This document shows positions 41,940 to 56,800 of a DNA stretch of 64,000 nucleotides, piece after piece (the stretch's first letter is position 1; every line of letters starts with the position of its first letter). This DNA is from Shinisaurus crocodilurus. Its lineage: Eukaryota; Chordata; Lepidosauria; Squamata; Shinisauridae. The stretch is taken from positions 390,501-454,500 of the forward strand of contig JAHFWL010001321.1 of NCBI GenBank assembly GCA_021292165.1. Direction: 5' to 3'. The notes beneath the pieces were generated by a model. It did no database searches and had not been told where the DNA came from. It saw nothing but the letters and a program-made list of their open reading frames with translations. A program made the translations under genes and the position numbers.

Positions 41940-42808
41940 AGGGGCGATGAACCTCTTTCAGCCCGAGGGCCAAATCCCATTTTGGAGAAGCTCGGGGGGG
42001 GGGCATTCCAGTGGTGGGCGGGGGCCAGGGCCGGCGCTACCGCTAGTCAGACCCAGGCGGCTGCCTAGGGCGCGTGGCGGAAGAGGGCGCAGCGTTTCTG
42101 CGCCCCTTCCTCACCTCCGGCGCGCTCCTGCCCCGCCTGCCGCCTCTGCCGCGCCTCCCCGCCCGCCTGCCAGCCGCCACTGCCGCCGCACCTCCCCCCC
42201 CGCGCGCGCGCCCGCCAGCCACCTACCTACCTTCCCGTCGTTTCTGGAGCCCCGCCGGCGTTGTTTTGGCGGGAGGAGGAACCAGGGCAACAGGGCTTAA
42301 ACAGCCCTGTTGCCCTGGTTTCCCCAGCAAAAAAAAAAAGCGTGGGGGTTGCGTCGGAGGAGGAGGAGGCGGCGGCGGCAGCAGCAGCCAGCAGTGGGGG
42401 CGGGGGGAAGGTAGGTGGTGATGGGCGGCGCGGGGGGGGGATTGCAGAGCAGGGCTGCTTTGCTCCGGAGGGGCCCCCCCCACGGCACGAGGGGGGGGCG
42501 CTAAATATAATTTGGCCTAGGGCGCCAAACAGCCCTGCACCGTTCCTGGCGGGGGCGAAGGCAAAAGGGGCAGGGCCAAATTACCAGCATATTGTAGCTT
42601 AGCACTCTTACTGCCCATAGCTAAGCTTTATTAGAAGAGGCATTTTAACCTTTTAGAATGGGGGGGGGGGGCTGCACAAAAGCCAGGAAACCACCAGATG
42701 ATCAGTAGTCAGGGGAAAGGTTGGGGTCTGGGGAAGGGGGCGTGGACATCTGGGAAATCCCAGAAGATTGGATTTGGCCCCTGGATCTGAGGTTCTGCAG
42801 CCCTGCCC
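41940..42808 (+). mobile_element. hAT-type element (20552 family) with a nested hAT
   Basis: Ends caggggcgatgaacctcttt and gaggttctgcagccctg. Left and right halves continue each other across the 523-bp insertion at 42026-42548 (gtggtgggcgggggc | gaaggcaaaaggggcaggg). Confidence 0.8.
42026..42548. mobile_element. GC-rich hAT-type element with perfect 8-bp duplication
   Basis: Begins cagggccggcgctaccgcta and ends gcgccaaacagccctgcaccgttcctg. Target duplications gcgggggc lie at 42018-42025 and 42549-42556. The interior is extremely CpG-rich with GCC/GGC runs and a palindrome (42280-42320). No transposase; non-autonomous. Confidence 0.9.
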
Positions 42809-42829
42809 TGCCCTGCTGAGCGTTAACTG

Positions 42830-46470
<3,641 letters not shown>

Positions 46471-46506
46471 TTAGATGCTGCAAAGACAATATGGATTTGC
46501 TATTTG

Positions 46507-46772
46507 CTGGGTTCACACAACACAAGCCTGAGTGTGGGTTGCCATTGAACCATGGCTTGTGGTTGAATGGTGGGCTGTTGTGTTGTGTGAGCCCAGCCCA
46601 GCCACACAATAGAACCCAACAACAAGCCATGGGTTCTCTTTGTGGGTTGTTCAGAGTTGACAAACCATGGTTTGTTAGTGCGGCTGGGTTCACACAGCAC
46701 AACAACCCACACAGTTCAATGACAACCCACACTCAACCCATACTCCGGCTTGTTGTGTTGTGTGAGCCAGGA
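46507..46772. mobile_element. Hairpin MITE of the ggttcacacaacac family
   Basis: Left ctgggttcacacaacacaag and right cttgttgtgttgtgtgagccagg are inverted. The interior repeats aacccatggtttgtt-like palindromes. This is the best-preserved copy. Confidence 0.75.
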
Positions 46773-48265
46773 AGAGTTTAACTGTGGTTCAACACCTAGA
46801 AATTGGATCAAATGTTTATTTGCCTCTCCTAAAGCTAAAATAATAAGCAGATGATATATGTCATCTCTTACCTTATTGAAAGGTATCTGAAAGGATGTTC
46901 TCTATCTGCACTCTTACTTGTGACGCCCCCAGAACCATTAGCTGTATTGATCTGAGAAAATCTTAATATTACAGCAGTCTCTGTTTGTAGTGAAGTAAAC
47001 AGGGATGGCCCTATCATGAAGCAGACTGATGTGTTGGACTGCAACTCCCAGCATCCCCCAGTTATCCATGCTAGCTAGGGGATGCTGGGAGCTGTAGTCC
47101 AACATCTGGAGGGCACCAGCTTGGAGACAACTGATCCCGTCACTGCAGGACTTCTTACAATAATGGAGCATGAACTCCATAGTGCTTTCCATTCACGGCA
47201 CAGTGACTGCATCATCTGATCCATGGATCCTCCAGTTCAACCATATTAGCATGAGGCAGTCCTGGAGGATGTGATGGTTGTTGACAATGGGAGCTCAGAT
47301 GTACAAACAGAGCTTCCCCCACTGAAGTCCCCATTCACTTCAGTGAAGTCCCCATTCACTTCAGCGGAGGGAGCGGGTCTAAGCTCTCAAAGGGATATAC
47401 TTGTACACAGCTGTGTCTTCTGCTGAGATGAGCAGGACTTCTTTTTGCCATAGGCAGCCACATGCAGATGAAACTGCAGCGTGCTGCCTGTTCAACTGTA
47501 TATTGGCTAACAAACAGGTTATATGCAGTTTCTCGGTAGGGTACAAAACACAAGTCTGTAGCAGGGTTTCTTCTAATCCAAGAGACACAAAGAGGCAGCA
47601 GCATCTGGAGGTTTTGGGTTGTGCTTGAAAGGTATGGTGCACAGTGTCCAAATATAGCACCTTCAAGAAGGACTCTGTGATACCGGGGTGGGGGGCGGGA
47701 ATTGTATGCTAAATAAAGTGAGAGCAGACAATGCTTCTAACGTCAGAAACTTGCGTGTGCTGAATCTGCGCTGATGGCTTTGGTGTCTTTTTAAACTTTG
47801 CAGAATTCAAATGAATATTGAATGTTGCCACAAGTGAAGCAGGTGGGTGTGAGTTCACCTTTCCATTCTATTTTGTGGCATATATAGATTTATACGTTTT
47901 TCTATCTGTTATATGCACATGTAGTTCTATGAAAAATAAAGGTAAAGGTAAAAAAATAAAAGTTACTGGGTATTACTTAGAACCCAGGGAACCTCTGGAT
48001 TCCCTTCCCTTGAAACTTTCACAAAAGGAGCTCCTCATGAAGCGCCAATCTTATTTTGGGAGGGGGGTTCAGGCGTATTGGGGACAGAGGCCTACTGGAG
48101 CTTGTGGAGTGGAATGGAGGAAAAAGTTTGGTCAAGAGAACATTCTGGTTCATAGTTTGGTTTAGAAAGGAAGCCTGTCTTTTTTGAGCAGAAATCTCTC
48201 TGTCTGCACTCTGGCATGTGGGAAAGACAGAAAATAGAAATACTGACAAGGCTGTATATAAGAAC
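46773..48265. other. Mostly unrecognised; one palindromic MITE
   Basis: A palindromic MITE at 47020-47132 (gatgtgttggactgcaactc ... gagctgtagtccaacatctgg). A short tandem 'tccccattcacttcagtgaag' lies at 47330-47365. No domain-bearing frame was recognised in the rest. Confidence 0.4.
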
Positions 48266-49025
48266 TGTGGCGGACCCCAGCAGGTCCTTTGCGTGAGTTC
48301 GGGACAGAAAGGGTTAACCGGCATGGAGCAAACCCTACCCTTGCAGTTCTAGCCGAAGCTAAAGCCAACTGCAGCCTGAATTGACACGGGGAACAGACTA
48401 AACAAGGAGTCTACGTTTGTTTACAACACCTTTAATGGAGCGGAACTAATAAACTACAGGAATTTCACAGCATAAACAGATGAGTCACAATGGGGATCAA
48501 TTGAGCAGAGGGTAGGCTAAGTAACAGGCTTACTAGACACAAAGTCACAGAACACCAAAGCACCTAACTTACTAGTCTCGGTCTCACCTGCAGGTGATCA
48601 CCCGCGCCCGGGCTGGAGGGCTGTTTGCTGACCGAAGTCAGGGTCTTGATCCGTGCAGAGCGTGCAGCAGCTTCCAACAAGCCTGACGGTCAGAGGTTTG
48701 CCCAGACTCTTCTCCAGACCCCTCCCAGTCCCAGGTGATTCGCCAGGTGGGTTCCCGCCCGCAAAGGGGTAGTACCGGGTGGGTGTTCCTGAGGATCATC
48801 TTGCAGATGTTTGAGACTGCAAGATGTTTTCCACCTCTTTGGGATGAATTGCAAATGTGCCCCTTTGTGTAGATGTAGATGTGTTCTGGCTGTGTGTGCC
48901 TCCCGCACCCAGGGTGAGGATTATGCAGGGTGGGGGGCTTATGCAGAGGAAGGAGAAATGGAGCACAGGAAGGAATTAAGTTATGACCACATTCCAGGAA
49001 TGGGCAGTCAGACTTTCTCTCCACA
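48266..49025 (-). mobile_element. Solo LTR, copy 1 of a TGTG...CACA family
   Basis: Minus orientation: starts tgtggagagaaagtctgact and ends ggtccgccaca. Flanks agaac (48261-48265) and aggac (49026-49030) match at 4 of 5. It lies in the 3' end of a CR1-like LINE, whose sequence joins across it. It has a polyadenylation-like attaaa near 48437 (minus). No internal retroviral region adjoins. Confidence 0.8.
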
Positions 49026-49030
49026 AGGAC

Positions 49031-49580
49031 AAAAACAGCCATGCTGGATCCATCTAGTCAAAGGGTCCGTCTAGTCCAGCATTCTGTTCACACAGTGGCC
49101 AACCAGCTGCCCACAGGAAACCCACAATCAGGACATGTTCCCAAGCAATTGGAGTTGCCTCTGATACTGGAAGAAGCATATAGCCAATCAGGACTAGTAG
49201 CCATTGATACCCTTCTCCATGAATTTGTCCAATCTCCTTTTAAAGCTGTCCAAATTGGTGGCCATCATGACATCTTGTGGAAGTGAATTCCATATTTTAA
49301 CTATGCACTGTGTGAAGTATTTCTTTTTATCTGCCCTGAATCTCCCACCAATCAGCTTCACGGGATTACCCCAGGTTCTAGTATTATGAGAGAGGGAGAA
49401 AAATGTCTCCCTGTCCACTTTCTCCACACCGTGCATAATTTTGTACACCTCTATCATGTCTCCCCTTACTCATCTTTTTTCTAAACTAAACAATCCCAAA
49501 TGCTGTAACCTCTCCTCGCAGGGGAGTTGCTCCAGCCACTTGATCATTTTAGTTGCCCTATTCTGCACTTTTCCAAACTC
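49031..49580 (-). mobile_element. CR1-like LINE (second family), C-terminal ORF2 and 3' part
   Basis: The minus-strand frame has FFSLSHNTRTWGNPVKLIGG, NSLPQDVMMATNLDSFKRRL and DKFMEKGINGY. The upstream piece has KMIKWLEQLPCEERLQHLG. Its 3' tip was cut off by the solo LTR at 48266-49025. Confidence 0.85.
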
Positions 49581-49582
49581 TA

Positions 49583-50160
49583 CTGTGGAGAAAGCCAGAG
49601 CACACAGTGAGCAGACATTTGCCCAGTTTTCCCCCTGTAGCTGACACCCCGCATTCCCCCCACCTTTCTGCATAATCCTTACCTGGGGGGTAAACGACAC
49701 AGTCTGGGCCAGCTGGGTGAACGTGACCACCCCGGCATTGCCACATCTGCATACTCTCAAAGGGAGCAATCATCCTACCCTCGGGTCGAGGTCGGGCCAG
49801 AATGACAAGAGGTGAGAAGCAGTCTCAAAGAGCTGCCAAGTACCCCAGACCAGATCACCCAGGAGATGCCTGGCCAAAAGGCACCATCACCGTGCAGGGC
49901 ACCAGTGGCCACCTAATCATCGGGGCAGGGTAGGGGGCCTCGGGAGGGTTGAAAGCCAGGTACACAGAGATCAGGTGGTTGTTGGGAACACTGTGCAGGC
50001 TTGCATGGATCAGGTCGGTAGCTCTGGCTAGGGCCAAGCAACTTCCAACCCCAGGCAGGGCGTCCAGCGACCGGCAAAGTAAACCGCTATGCTAGATCTT
50101 AGAGTCAGATTCTCTGATGTCAGGTAATTCTCTGCATTCGAGCTAAGCCTACCTAGAAAA
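49583..50160. other. Unassigned block; starts like the solo-LTR family and has an open minus-strand frame
   Basis: The left edge tgtggagaaagccagagcac resembles the LTR start (plus orientation), but no matching ...CACA end was found. The minus strand carries RATDLIHASLHSVPNNHLIS followed by VYLAFNPPEAPY (about 50037-49855) and, in another frame, NAGVVTFTQLAQTVSFTPQ (about 49740-49690). No family was recognised. It could be a partial LTR element or an unrelated captured sequence. Confidence 0.35.
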
Positions 50161-50171
50161 CAAATTGAATA

Positions 50172-50416
50172 CAGTCATGCCTTGGATTGAGAGCATAATT
50201 TGTTCCAAAAACGTGCTTGTAATCCAAAACACTCTTATATCAAAACAAAATTCCTCAAAAAAAAAATTGGTACAGAGATTTTTAATTTAAGCTGTACTAC
50301 AGTACTTGTATTGCAAGATGTCGCTTGTATATCAAGTAAAAAAAATAATATTTAAAAATTTGCTTGTCTTGCAAAACATTCTCAAACCAAGTTACTTGCA
50401 ATCCAAGGTATTACTG
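50172..50416. mobile_element. TA-flanked mariner-like MITE, copy 5 of 5
   Basis: cagtcatgccttggattgag ... ccaaggtattactg with TA at 50170-50171 and 50417-50418. Confidence 0.8.
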
Positions 50417-50434
50417 TACTTCCATTCCTCTATC

Positions 50435-50525
50435 TCAGGGGTTCTTAACCTGTGGGGTACGCCTCCCCATGGGAGGTTTGGTCTGACTCCAGGGGAGGTG
50501 TGAGTAGCCCCTCAACTATAAATTG
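50435..50525 (+). mobile_element. hAT-type element, left end only
   Basis: caggggttcttaacctgtgg followed by ggtacgcctccccatggg is a Charlie-like terminal sequence, cut off where CR1 begins. Confidence 0.5.
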
Positions 50526-50529
50526 TTTA

Positions 50530-52689
50530 TAGTGGATAAAGTGGCAGTTTCGGGAACTCTGGGGGAAAGTGACCATGTTATACTTGAGTTCTTGATTCTA
50601 AGGGGAGCAAAAGCGGAGTGTAGCCAAACATGTACCCTGGATTTTAGGAAAGCAAATTTTAACAAACTCAGAACAATGATAAGTAAGGTCCCATGGCAAG
50701 CGACTCTAGTGAGAAAAGGAGCCCAGGATGGGTGGGAGTTTTTAAAAAAGGAAATTTTAAAGGCACAATTGCAAACAATTCCCACAAGGAAAAAAGGCAG
50801 AGGGCAACAGAAGAAGCCAATGTGGCTTCACAATAAACTCAAAGAACTGCAGGAATAGTGTCAGGAAGGCTAAAGCTGAGAATGAGCTAAGGTTAGCGAG
50901 GGATACTAAAAACAACAAGAAAGCTTTCTTCAGATACATGCACAGTAAAAGACAGAGGAAAGAAATGGTGGTTCAACTACGCAATGAGGATGGCAAATTG
51001 ATAACAGAAGACAAAGAAAAGGCAGAAGTGTTCAATTCCTACTTCGGCTCAGTCTTCTCCCAAAAGAGGGTCTATGACCCCCCGGGCAAACCTGAAGTGC
51101 AGACTGAAGGGGCAGGATTGCAGCTTGAGATCGATAGGCAAATGGTCAAGGTGTCAAGGAGCACCTGATTACTCTGAACGAGTTTAAATCTCCAGGGCCT
51201 GATGAGCTACATCCTAGAGTAATAAAGGAACTGGCAGAAGAACTCTCAGAACCACTGTCTATTATCTTTGAGAAATCATGGAGGACAGGTGAAGTGCCAG
51301 ATGACTGGAGGAGGGCAAATGTTGTTCCCATCTTCAAAAAGGGCAAGAAGAAGGAACCTGGGAACTATAGGCCAGTCAGTCTGACATCAATCCCTGGGAA
51401 AATTTTGGAGCAGATTATAAAGAAGTCAGTCTGCAAGCACCTTGAAAACAATGCAGTGATTACTAGAAGCCAGACTAATCTGATCTCATTTTTTGATCGG
51501 GTAACCTCCCTTGTGGACTGTGGGAATGTGGTGGACATAATATATCTGGACTTCAGCAAAGCTTTCGACAAAGTGCCTCATGATATCCTGATTAGCAAGC
51601 TAGCTAAAAGTGGGCTAGATGGAACAACTATCAGGTGGATCCACAATTGGCTACAGAATCGGACTCAAAGAGTGCTTATCAATGGTTCCTTCTCAAACTG
51701 GGGAGAGGTAACGAGCGGGGTACCACAGGGCTCGGTCCTGGGCCCAGTGCTCTTCAACATTTTTATTAATGACTTGGATCAGGAGGTACAGGGAATGCTT
51801 ATCAAATTTGCAGATGACACAAAGTTGGGTGGAACAGCTAATACTCTGGAAGACAGAAACAAAATTCAAAGTGACCTCGATAGGCTGGAGCGCTGGGCCG
51901 AAAACAACAGAATGAAATTTAATAGGGATAAATGCCAAGTGCTGCACCTAGGGAGAGGAAACCAAATGCAGAGTTACAGAATGGGGGACACTTGGCTCAA
52001 CAATACCACAAGTGAGAAGGATCTTGGAATTGTGGTAGATCACAAATTGAATATGAGCCAGCAATGCGATGTGGCTGCAAAGAAGGCAAATGCTATTTTG
52101 GGCTGCAATAATAGTATAGCTTCCAAATCGCGTGAAGTGATAATTCCCCTTTACTCAGCACTGGTTAGGCCTCATCTTGAGTACTGCGTCCAGTTCTGGG
52201 CACCACACTTTCAGAAGGACATAGACAAACTAGAGAGGGTTCAGAGGAGGGCAACAAGGATGATAAAGGGACTGGAAACATGGCCCTATGAGGAGAGACT
52301 GAAAGAATTGGGCATGTTTAGCCTTCAGAAGAGGAGGCTGAGGGGAGATATGATCGCACTCTTCCAGTACTTGAAGGGATGTCACACAGAGGAGGGCCAG
52401 GATCTCTTCTCAATCATCCCAGTTTGCAGGACATGGAATAATGGGCTCAAGTTACAGGAACCTAGATTCCACCTAAACATCTGGAAAAATTTCCTGACTG
52501 TCAGAGCAGTAAGACAATGGAATAAACTACCTAGGGAGGTGGTGGGCTCTCCCAATCTGGAAGCATTCAAGGTGCAGCTGGACAGCCATCTGTCAGGGAT
52601 GCTTTGACCTGGACTCCTGTATTGAGCAGGGGGTTGGACTCGATGGCCTTGTAGGCCCCTTCCAACTCTACTTTTCTATGATTCTATGA
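50530..52689 (+). mobile_element. CR1 LINE with end of endonuclease and RT, two disabling changes
   Basis: Extends further 5' than the 44440 copy and includes the endonuclease-to-RT linker region (VAVSGTLGESDHVILEFLI). An 8-bp tandem duplication at about 51147-51160 (ggtcaaggtgtcaagg) shifts the frame. A 30-bp deletion near 51473 removes the RT motif residues HGFVKNKSCQ. The frame from 51294 to 52607 (437 codons) is otherwise open with [14 protein letters not shown] and FADDTKLGG. The 3' end is ctatgattctatga. Confidence 0.9.
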
Positions 52690-52739
52690 AATAACATGCT
52701 ATACTGCTGATCGGACATAAGAGCTTTTCCCTACCAGGA

Positions 52740-52985
52740 GAATGGTGTTGCCTGGTTGGTTGATTCAGTCCTATTTACTTCTGAGGCTTGTCGTGCTTAC
52801 TTGTGAGTAGACATAAAGAGGTTTGCCCTTTTTACTTGTGAGTAGACATGCTGCTGATGCTTACTTCTGAGATGACATGCAGAGGTTTGGTATTTGGGAA
52901 GCCATTAAAGTCCTGCTTACTTCTGAGTAGTCATGCAGAGGCTTGTCCTGTTTACTTCTGGGTAGACTTAAAATCAGTAGGAATA
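52740..52985. repeat. Degenerate tandem array of a 'tttacttctgagtagacatg' motif
   Basis: About five copies of (t)ttacttstgagtagacatgcagaggttt-like units of roughly 36-55 bp (52772, 52795, 52830, 52857, 52915, 52948). Confidence 0.65.
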
Positions 52986-53104
52986 ACATGTTGTCCTCTC
53001 CCATTCCACCTCTTGCCCTGCCCACAGACGGAATGCAGCGCCTGAGACCTTTACCAGTTTAGAATTCAGCCTTTTGTGTGGAAAAGGTTTCCTATCCCTG
53101 AGTT

Positions 53105-53990
53105 TGCTGCAGGGGTAGAGGGAATCCAAATGGAAAACTTTTTGGAAACTAACAAAATGAAATTCAGCTGAGACAAATACAACTTTCTGCATTTAAGCAA
53201 AGAAAAAATAAATAGAATACATAGGTATACAGTGGAGGATACATGGTTTGGCAGTAGTAGGTGTGAAAAGGATTTTAGGATTGAGCTGAATGTGAGCCAG
53301 CTGTGTGATTCAGCTGCAGAAAAGGCTAGTGTGTTTTTAGGCTGTATTAATAGAACCAGAGTTTCTAAGAGATGGGAAGTAATAGTTCTACTTTACTCTA
53401 CACTAGTCAGACCTCATCTGGAATATCGTGTCCTGTTCTGGGTGACAGATTTTAAGGAGAATATAGAAAAATTGGAATGAGTTCATAAGCGGACAATGAA
53501 GATGGACAGCGTTATGGAAAGCAAGTCATAGGATAAAAGGTCAAAGGAATGTTTAGCCTTTGGGATGTTTAGCCTGGAAATGAGAAGACTGAGGGGAGAC
53601 TTGACTACAATCTTCAGATACCTGAAAGGCTGTCACTTCAAATAGGGCAAAGTCTTGTTCTCTGCTTCCCAAGAGAACAGGACAAAATCTAACAGGCTTC
53701 AGTTACAGGAGGAGAGATTCTAGTTGAACATTAGGAGAAACGTATTGACAGTGAGGGTAGCCAGACAACAGAACCAATTCTCTAGAGGGGAGTTGAGCTC
53801 TCTCTGGCTGGAGGTCTTCAAGCCGAGGCTGGAGGTCTTCAAGCCGAGGCTGGAGGTCTTCAAGCCGAGGCTGGACAGTGATCTGTTGAGGATGCTCTAA
53901 TCTGGACTTTCCACACTGAACAGGGGGGTTGGACTAGGTGGCCTTCAAGACCCCCTTCCTCCTGTATAATTCTATGATTCTAGCATCTTG
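53105..53990 (+). mobile_element. CR1-family LINE, third subfamily, 3' part
   Basis: Frames with VFLGCINRTRVSKRWEVIVL and RPHLEYRVLFWVTDFKEN match the CR1 C-terminus but are diverged. The 3' end is gggggttggactaggtggcc...taattctatgattcta. Contains an in-frame 21-bp triplication (53808-53870). Confidence 0.8.
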
Positions 53991-54234
53991 AACCCAGCTT
54001 GAAGTGAACAAGGGGGTTAAGGGAGAAATGTTTCCACAACATTTCTGTGCACAATTCAAAGTGCTGGTTTTGGATTCATTTGAAGTCTTTAACGGTTACA
54101 AATAAATTCTGTTTTCACATGTTACAGAAGCTACAGAGAAGCGCCTCCTTCCCTTAATTAAGGGCTTAATTTCAGGCACACTCAAGAGAGGGAGGCCAAG
54201 ATGGAAGTTGAATGGAGGCCCCGTTAGCCCTTAC

Positions 54235-54361
54235 CCAGTGAGGTGGCACCTCCGTCAGCCTCCTGCACAATCGGCCTGAACTGTGTCTTACGTCTGGCGT
54301 CCAACGGAGCTTTCTCTCCATGAGGGGACTCAGCAGCTGCTTTGCCTAACACCCCCTCCAT
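54235..54361 (-). CDS. Orphan KZFP linker exon (127 nt)
   Basis: Acceptor ctctttcag before 54361 and donor CACTGGGTAAGG at 54235. 127 nt, phase 0 to 1, open throughout. It begins MEGVLGKAAAES, has EKAPLDARRKTQFRPIVQEA and ends GGATSLG. It is clearly homologous to the locus B exon at 62548-62422 (VLGKVVAELHEAEKAP...) and the locus A exon at 15313-15187. No KRAB or finger exon follows on the minus strand before locus A, some 36 kb away and with its own linker exon. It is therefore a leftover of a duplicated gene, or its partner exons have been moved (see findings). Confidence 0.75.
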
Positions 54362-54439
54362 CTGAAAGAGGAGCGAAGATCCCAGGTGGGGAGAGGGTCG
54401 ATTAGGAAAGGAAAGGAAAGGTGCAGGCCAAGGGCGGCA

Positions 54440-54602
54440 TTTGGCTAATGGGGTAACCTTCTGGTTGGATTACTGTAATGCACTATACATGGGGCTGCCC
54501 TTGAATATGCCTTGGAAGTGTCAGTTCCGAACGAATTGCACTGGCTGCCTATTCACATCCCAGCCTGACAGAAGGTGCCGGTGCTTACCTTTAAAGCCCT
54601 AA
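54440..54602 (+). mobile_element. L2 fragment
   Basis: ggattactgtaatgcactat (DYCNALY), ttgcactggctgcctattca (LHWLPI) and gcttacctttaaagccct. Very short and broken. Confidence 0.65.
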
Positions 54603-54604
54603 TG

Positions 54605-54715
54605 CAAGGGGGGGACGACATGTGGCCCTCCAGTTGTAGTTGAACTGCAACTCCCATCACCCTGGCCAGCATCGCCATTGGGGAGGGATGATGGGAGCTG
54701 TAGGCCCCAACATTT
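54605..54715. mobile_element. Palindromic MITE
   Basis: ccctccagttgtagttgaactgcaactcccatcaccctggcc ... gatgatgggagctgtaggccccaac. Confidence 0.6.
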
Positions 54716-54939
54716 TGTTTTTATAATATTGCATTATTTATTAAAAAAATATGTATGCCTTGTACATGCATTTCAACAAATAATAAACAAATAAGGCAGG
54801 AGAGGGGGAGAAAATGCTCCACCCAAAAGCTCCCAGATGTCTCCTGCCTCTCTGGAACTTCCATTCCGGTGGGTGCAACTTCTTGCCCACCGTTGCTGGG
54901 TGGACAGGATGGTGCCTCTGGAAGTTTGAGACATAGCCC

Positions 54940-55276
54940 TAAATGATAAACTAACTAGTAGTATCAAATGCAAAAAAGGATTGCTAAAGAAGAATAATTT
55001 TATGGAGATATCGAATCAATTACTAGACTATGTATTAATAAAGGGGAAGGGTAACATGCCTTGTCAGGATATGTTATATTTTTGGAATTTAGACTTTATT
55101 TGATCAAGAGGATAGAAGTATATTAATTGGTCCCTTGGAGGGTGGGGGGGAGCACTTTATGATTTATTGTATGTTGATTATGTTATATTTGTGTGATAAT
55201 TTTGTATTTTGCTAAATATATTTTCTGTGTTATAATTTGTTTTGAAAAATAAATAAAATATATATTAAAAAAAAAG
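54940..55276 (+). mobile_element. L1-like LINE 3' end with A-rich tail
   Basis: An AT-rich 3' untranslated-like stretch (ttatgatttattgtatgttgattatgttat) ends in aataaataaaatatatattaaaaaaaaag, typical of vertebrate L1 tails. Coding homology is too short to confirm. Confidence 0.45.
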
Positions 55277-55399
55277 AAGAGCCCTGCTGGATCAGACCAA
55301 GGGTCCATTTAGTCTAGCATTCTCTTTACCCACTGGCCAAAAAGATGCCATGATGGGGAGCCCACAATTAGTACATGAGTGCAATAGCATCCTCTAGCT

Positions 55400-55536
55400 C
55401 AGGGCTCTCCAACCTCGGGCCCTCAGATGTTGCTGGACTACAGCTCCCAGAATCCCTTGCCATTAGCCATGCTGGCTGGGTATGCTGGGAACTGTAGGCC
55501 AGCAACATCTGGGGACCCAAGGTTGGAGAGCCCTGC
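55400..55536. mobile_element. Palindromic hAT-type MITE inside the CR1-like LINE
   Basis: cagggctctccaacctcggg and the matching right end ccaaggttggagagccctg form an almost perfect palindrome. Flanks share ctagct. Confidence 0.85.
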
Positions 55537-56046
55537 CTAGCTTGTGTTCCCCAGCAACTGATATACAGCAGAATACGTTGCCTCTGATATTGGAGGTAGC
55601 ATATGGCCATGAGGACTAGTCGCCAGTGACAGCCTTTGTGACACTGAGCTGTATCTCAGCATCTATTTCCCCTTAATTGGGAGTATTCTTTAGCCAGGGA
55701 AACGGCTTCCTCTTAGGGTCTAGAATTTACAAGCCCTTAGAAGTATTTCATCTGCTGAGTCAGGCAGTCGTTCTCCTTTAAGCAACTTCCAGTCTTATCT
55801 AGCAGGGGTAATTGGTGTCTCTTGCTTTGCAGCTGTTGGAAGAGCTAATTGGGTAATCACCCTGTTCCTCCTTTGGCCAAGGACAATAAATGGGAAGTAC
55901 AGCTTTTGTAAAGGGGATGTTAGGAACTTAATAGGCTGTCTCTCCAAATTGTCACAGCCCTATCTTCCGTGAATTTGTCCAATCCCCTTTTTAAGTCATC
56001 CAAACTGATGACGATCACATCTTGTGGAAGTGAATTCCATAGTTTA

Positions 56047-56723
56047 TGTGAAGGACCAACGGGTCCTTCCTTCAAAACGAGAGATCAAAGGTGCAAAACT
56101 GCCAGCCTTAGCTCTGCCGTCTTGACCTAATTCTCTCAGGGCCTTGCCCTGGGTCTATACACTGGATTTAGCACTGAACCACAGAGGAACCACACACACC
56201 GTGTGGGGTAAAACCAGGAAAGTTTATTTAAGGTAAACAGATTACAATAAGAGGGAAGGAGAAAAAGGTAGGGAGACACTTTGGTATACACAAGTAGAGC
56301 TACAAAACAACAAAACTAGTCCCTTACTATATAAATATCCAGGCACTTACTCCTTGCCTGGGGGTTGGTCTTCTTTAGGGCTTGCCTCAGCAAAAAGCCC
56401 TGCTCCGCGCTCCTTCACGTCTAGACAACAACAAAACCCAAAAGCCAGGGCAGGCAGTATAGATTCCCCCAACCCACCCCACCCCACCTTTCCTAGCTTG
56501 GCTGTCCTTGGCCAATAAGGATGAACTTCATCTGGGCTAGGCAGAAGAGGGGTGGCTCATGACCACAGGGCTTTGGCCACATTTGCATGCGAGTACCTGT
56601 GGCACAGGGAGATCAAAGAGAAACTATGCATATTTGCAAGAGACTCTTGACCCTAGAGTCTTCAGAGGAACTATGTACATTTTGCATGAGGCTCTCAGCC
56701 TCTAGCTGGGATTACACTTATTT

Positions 56724-56771
<48 letters not shown>

Positions 56772-56800
56772 TGCAGGAGACCCTGACGCTTTTCTTCACA
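56047..56800 (-). mobile_element. Solo LTR, copy 2
   Basis: Minus orientation: starts tgtgaagaaaagcgtcaggg, ends aaggacccgttggtccttcaca. Perfect 5-bp duplication gttta (56042-56046, 56801-56805). Polyadenylation signal aataaa on minus at about 56228. A (GT)n(GA)n microsatellite lies at 56726-56771. No internal coding region. Confidence 0.9.

Noticed and set aside
42026..42548. CpG-island promoter
   Set aside because: The CpG-rich sequence is bounded by hAT ends and an 8-bp duplication, so it belongs to a transposon.
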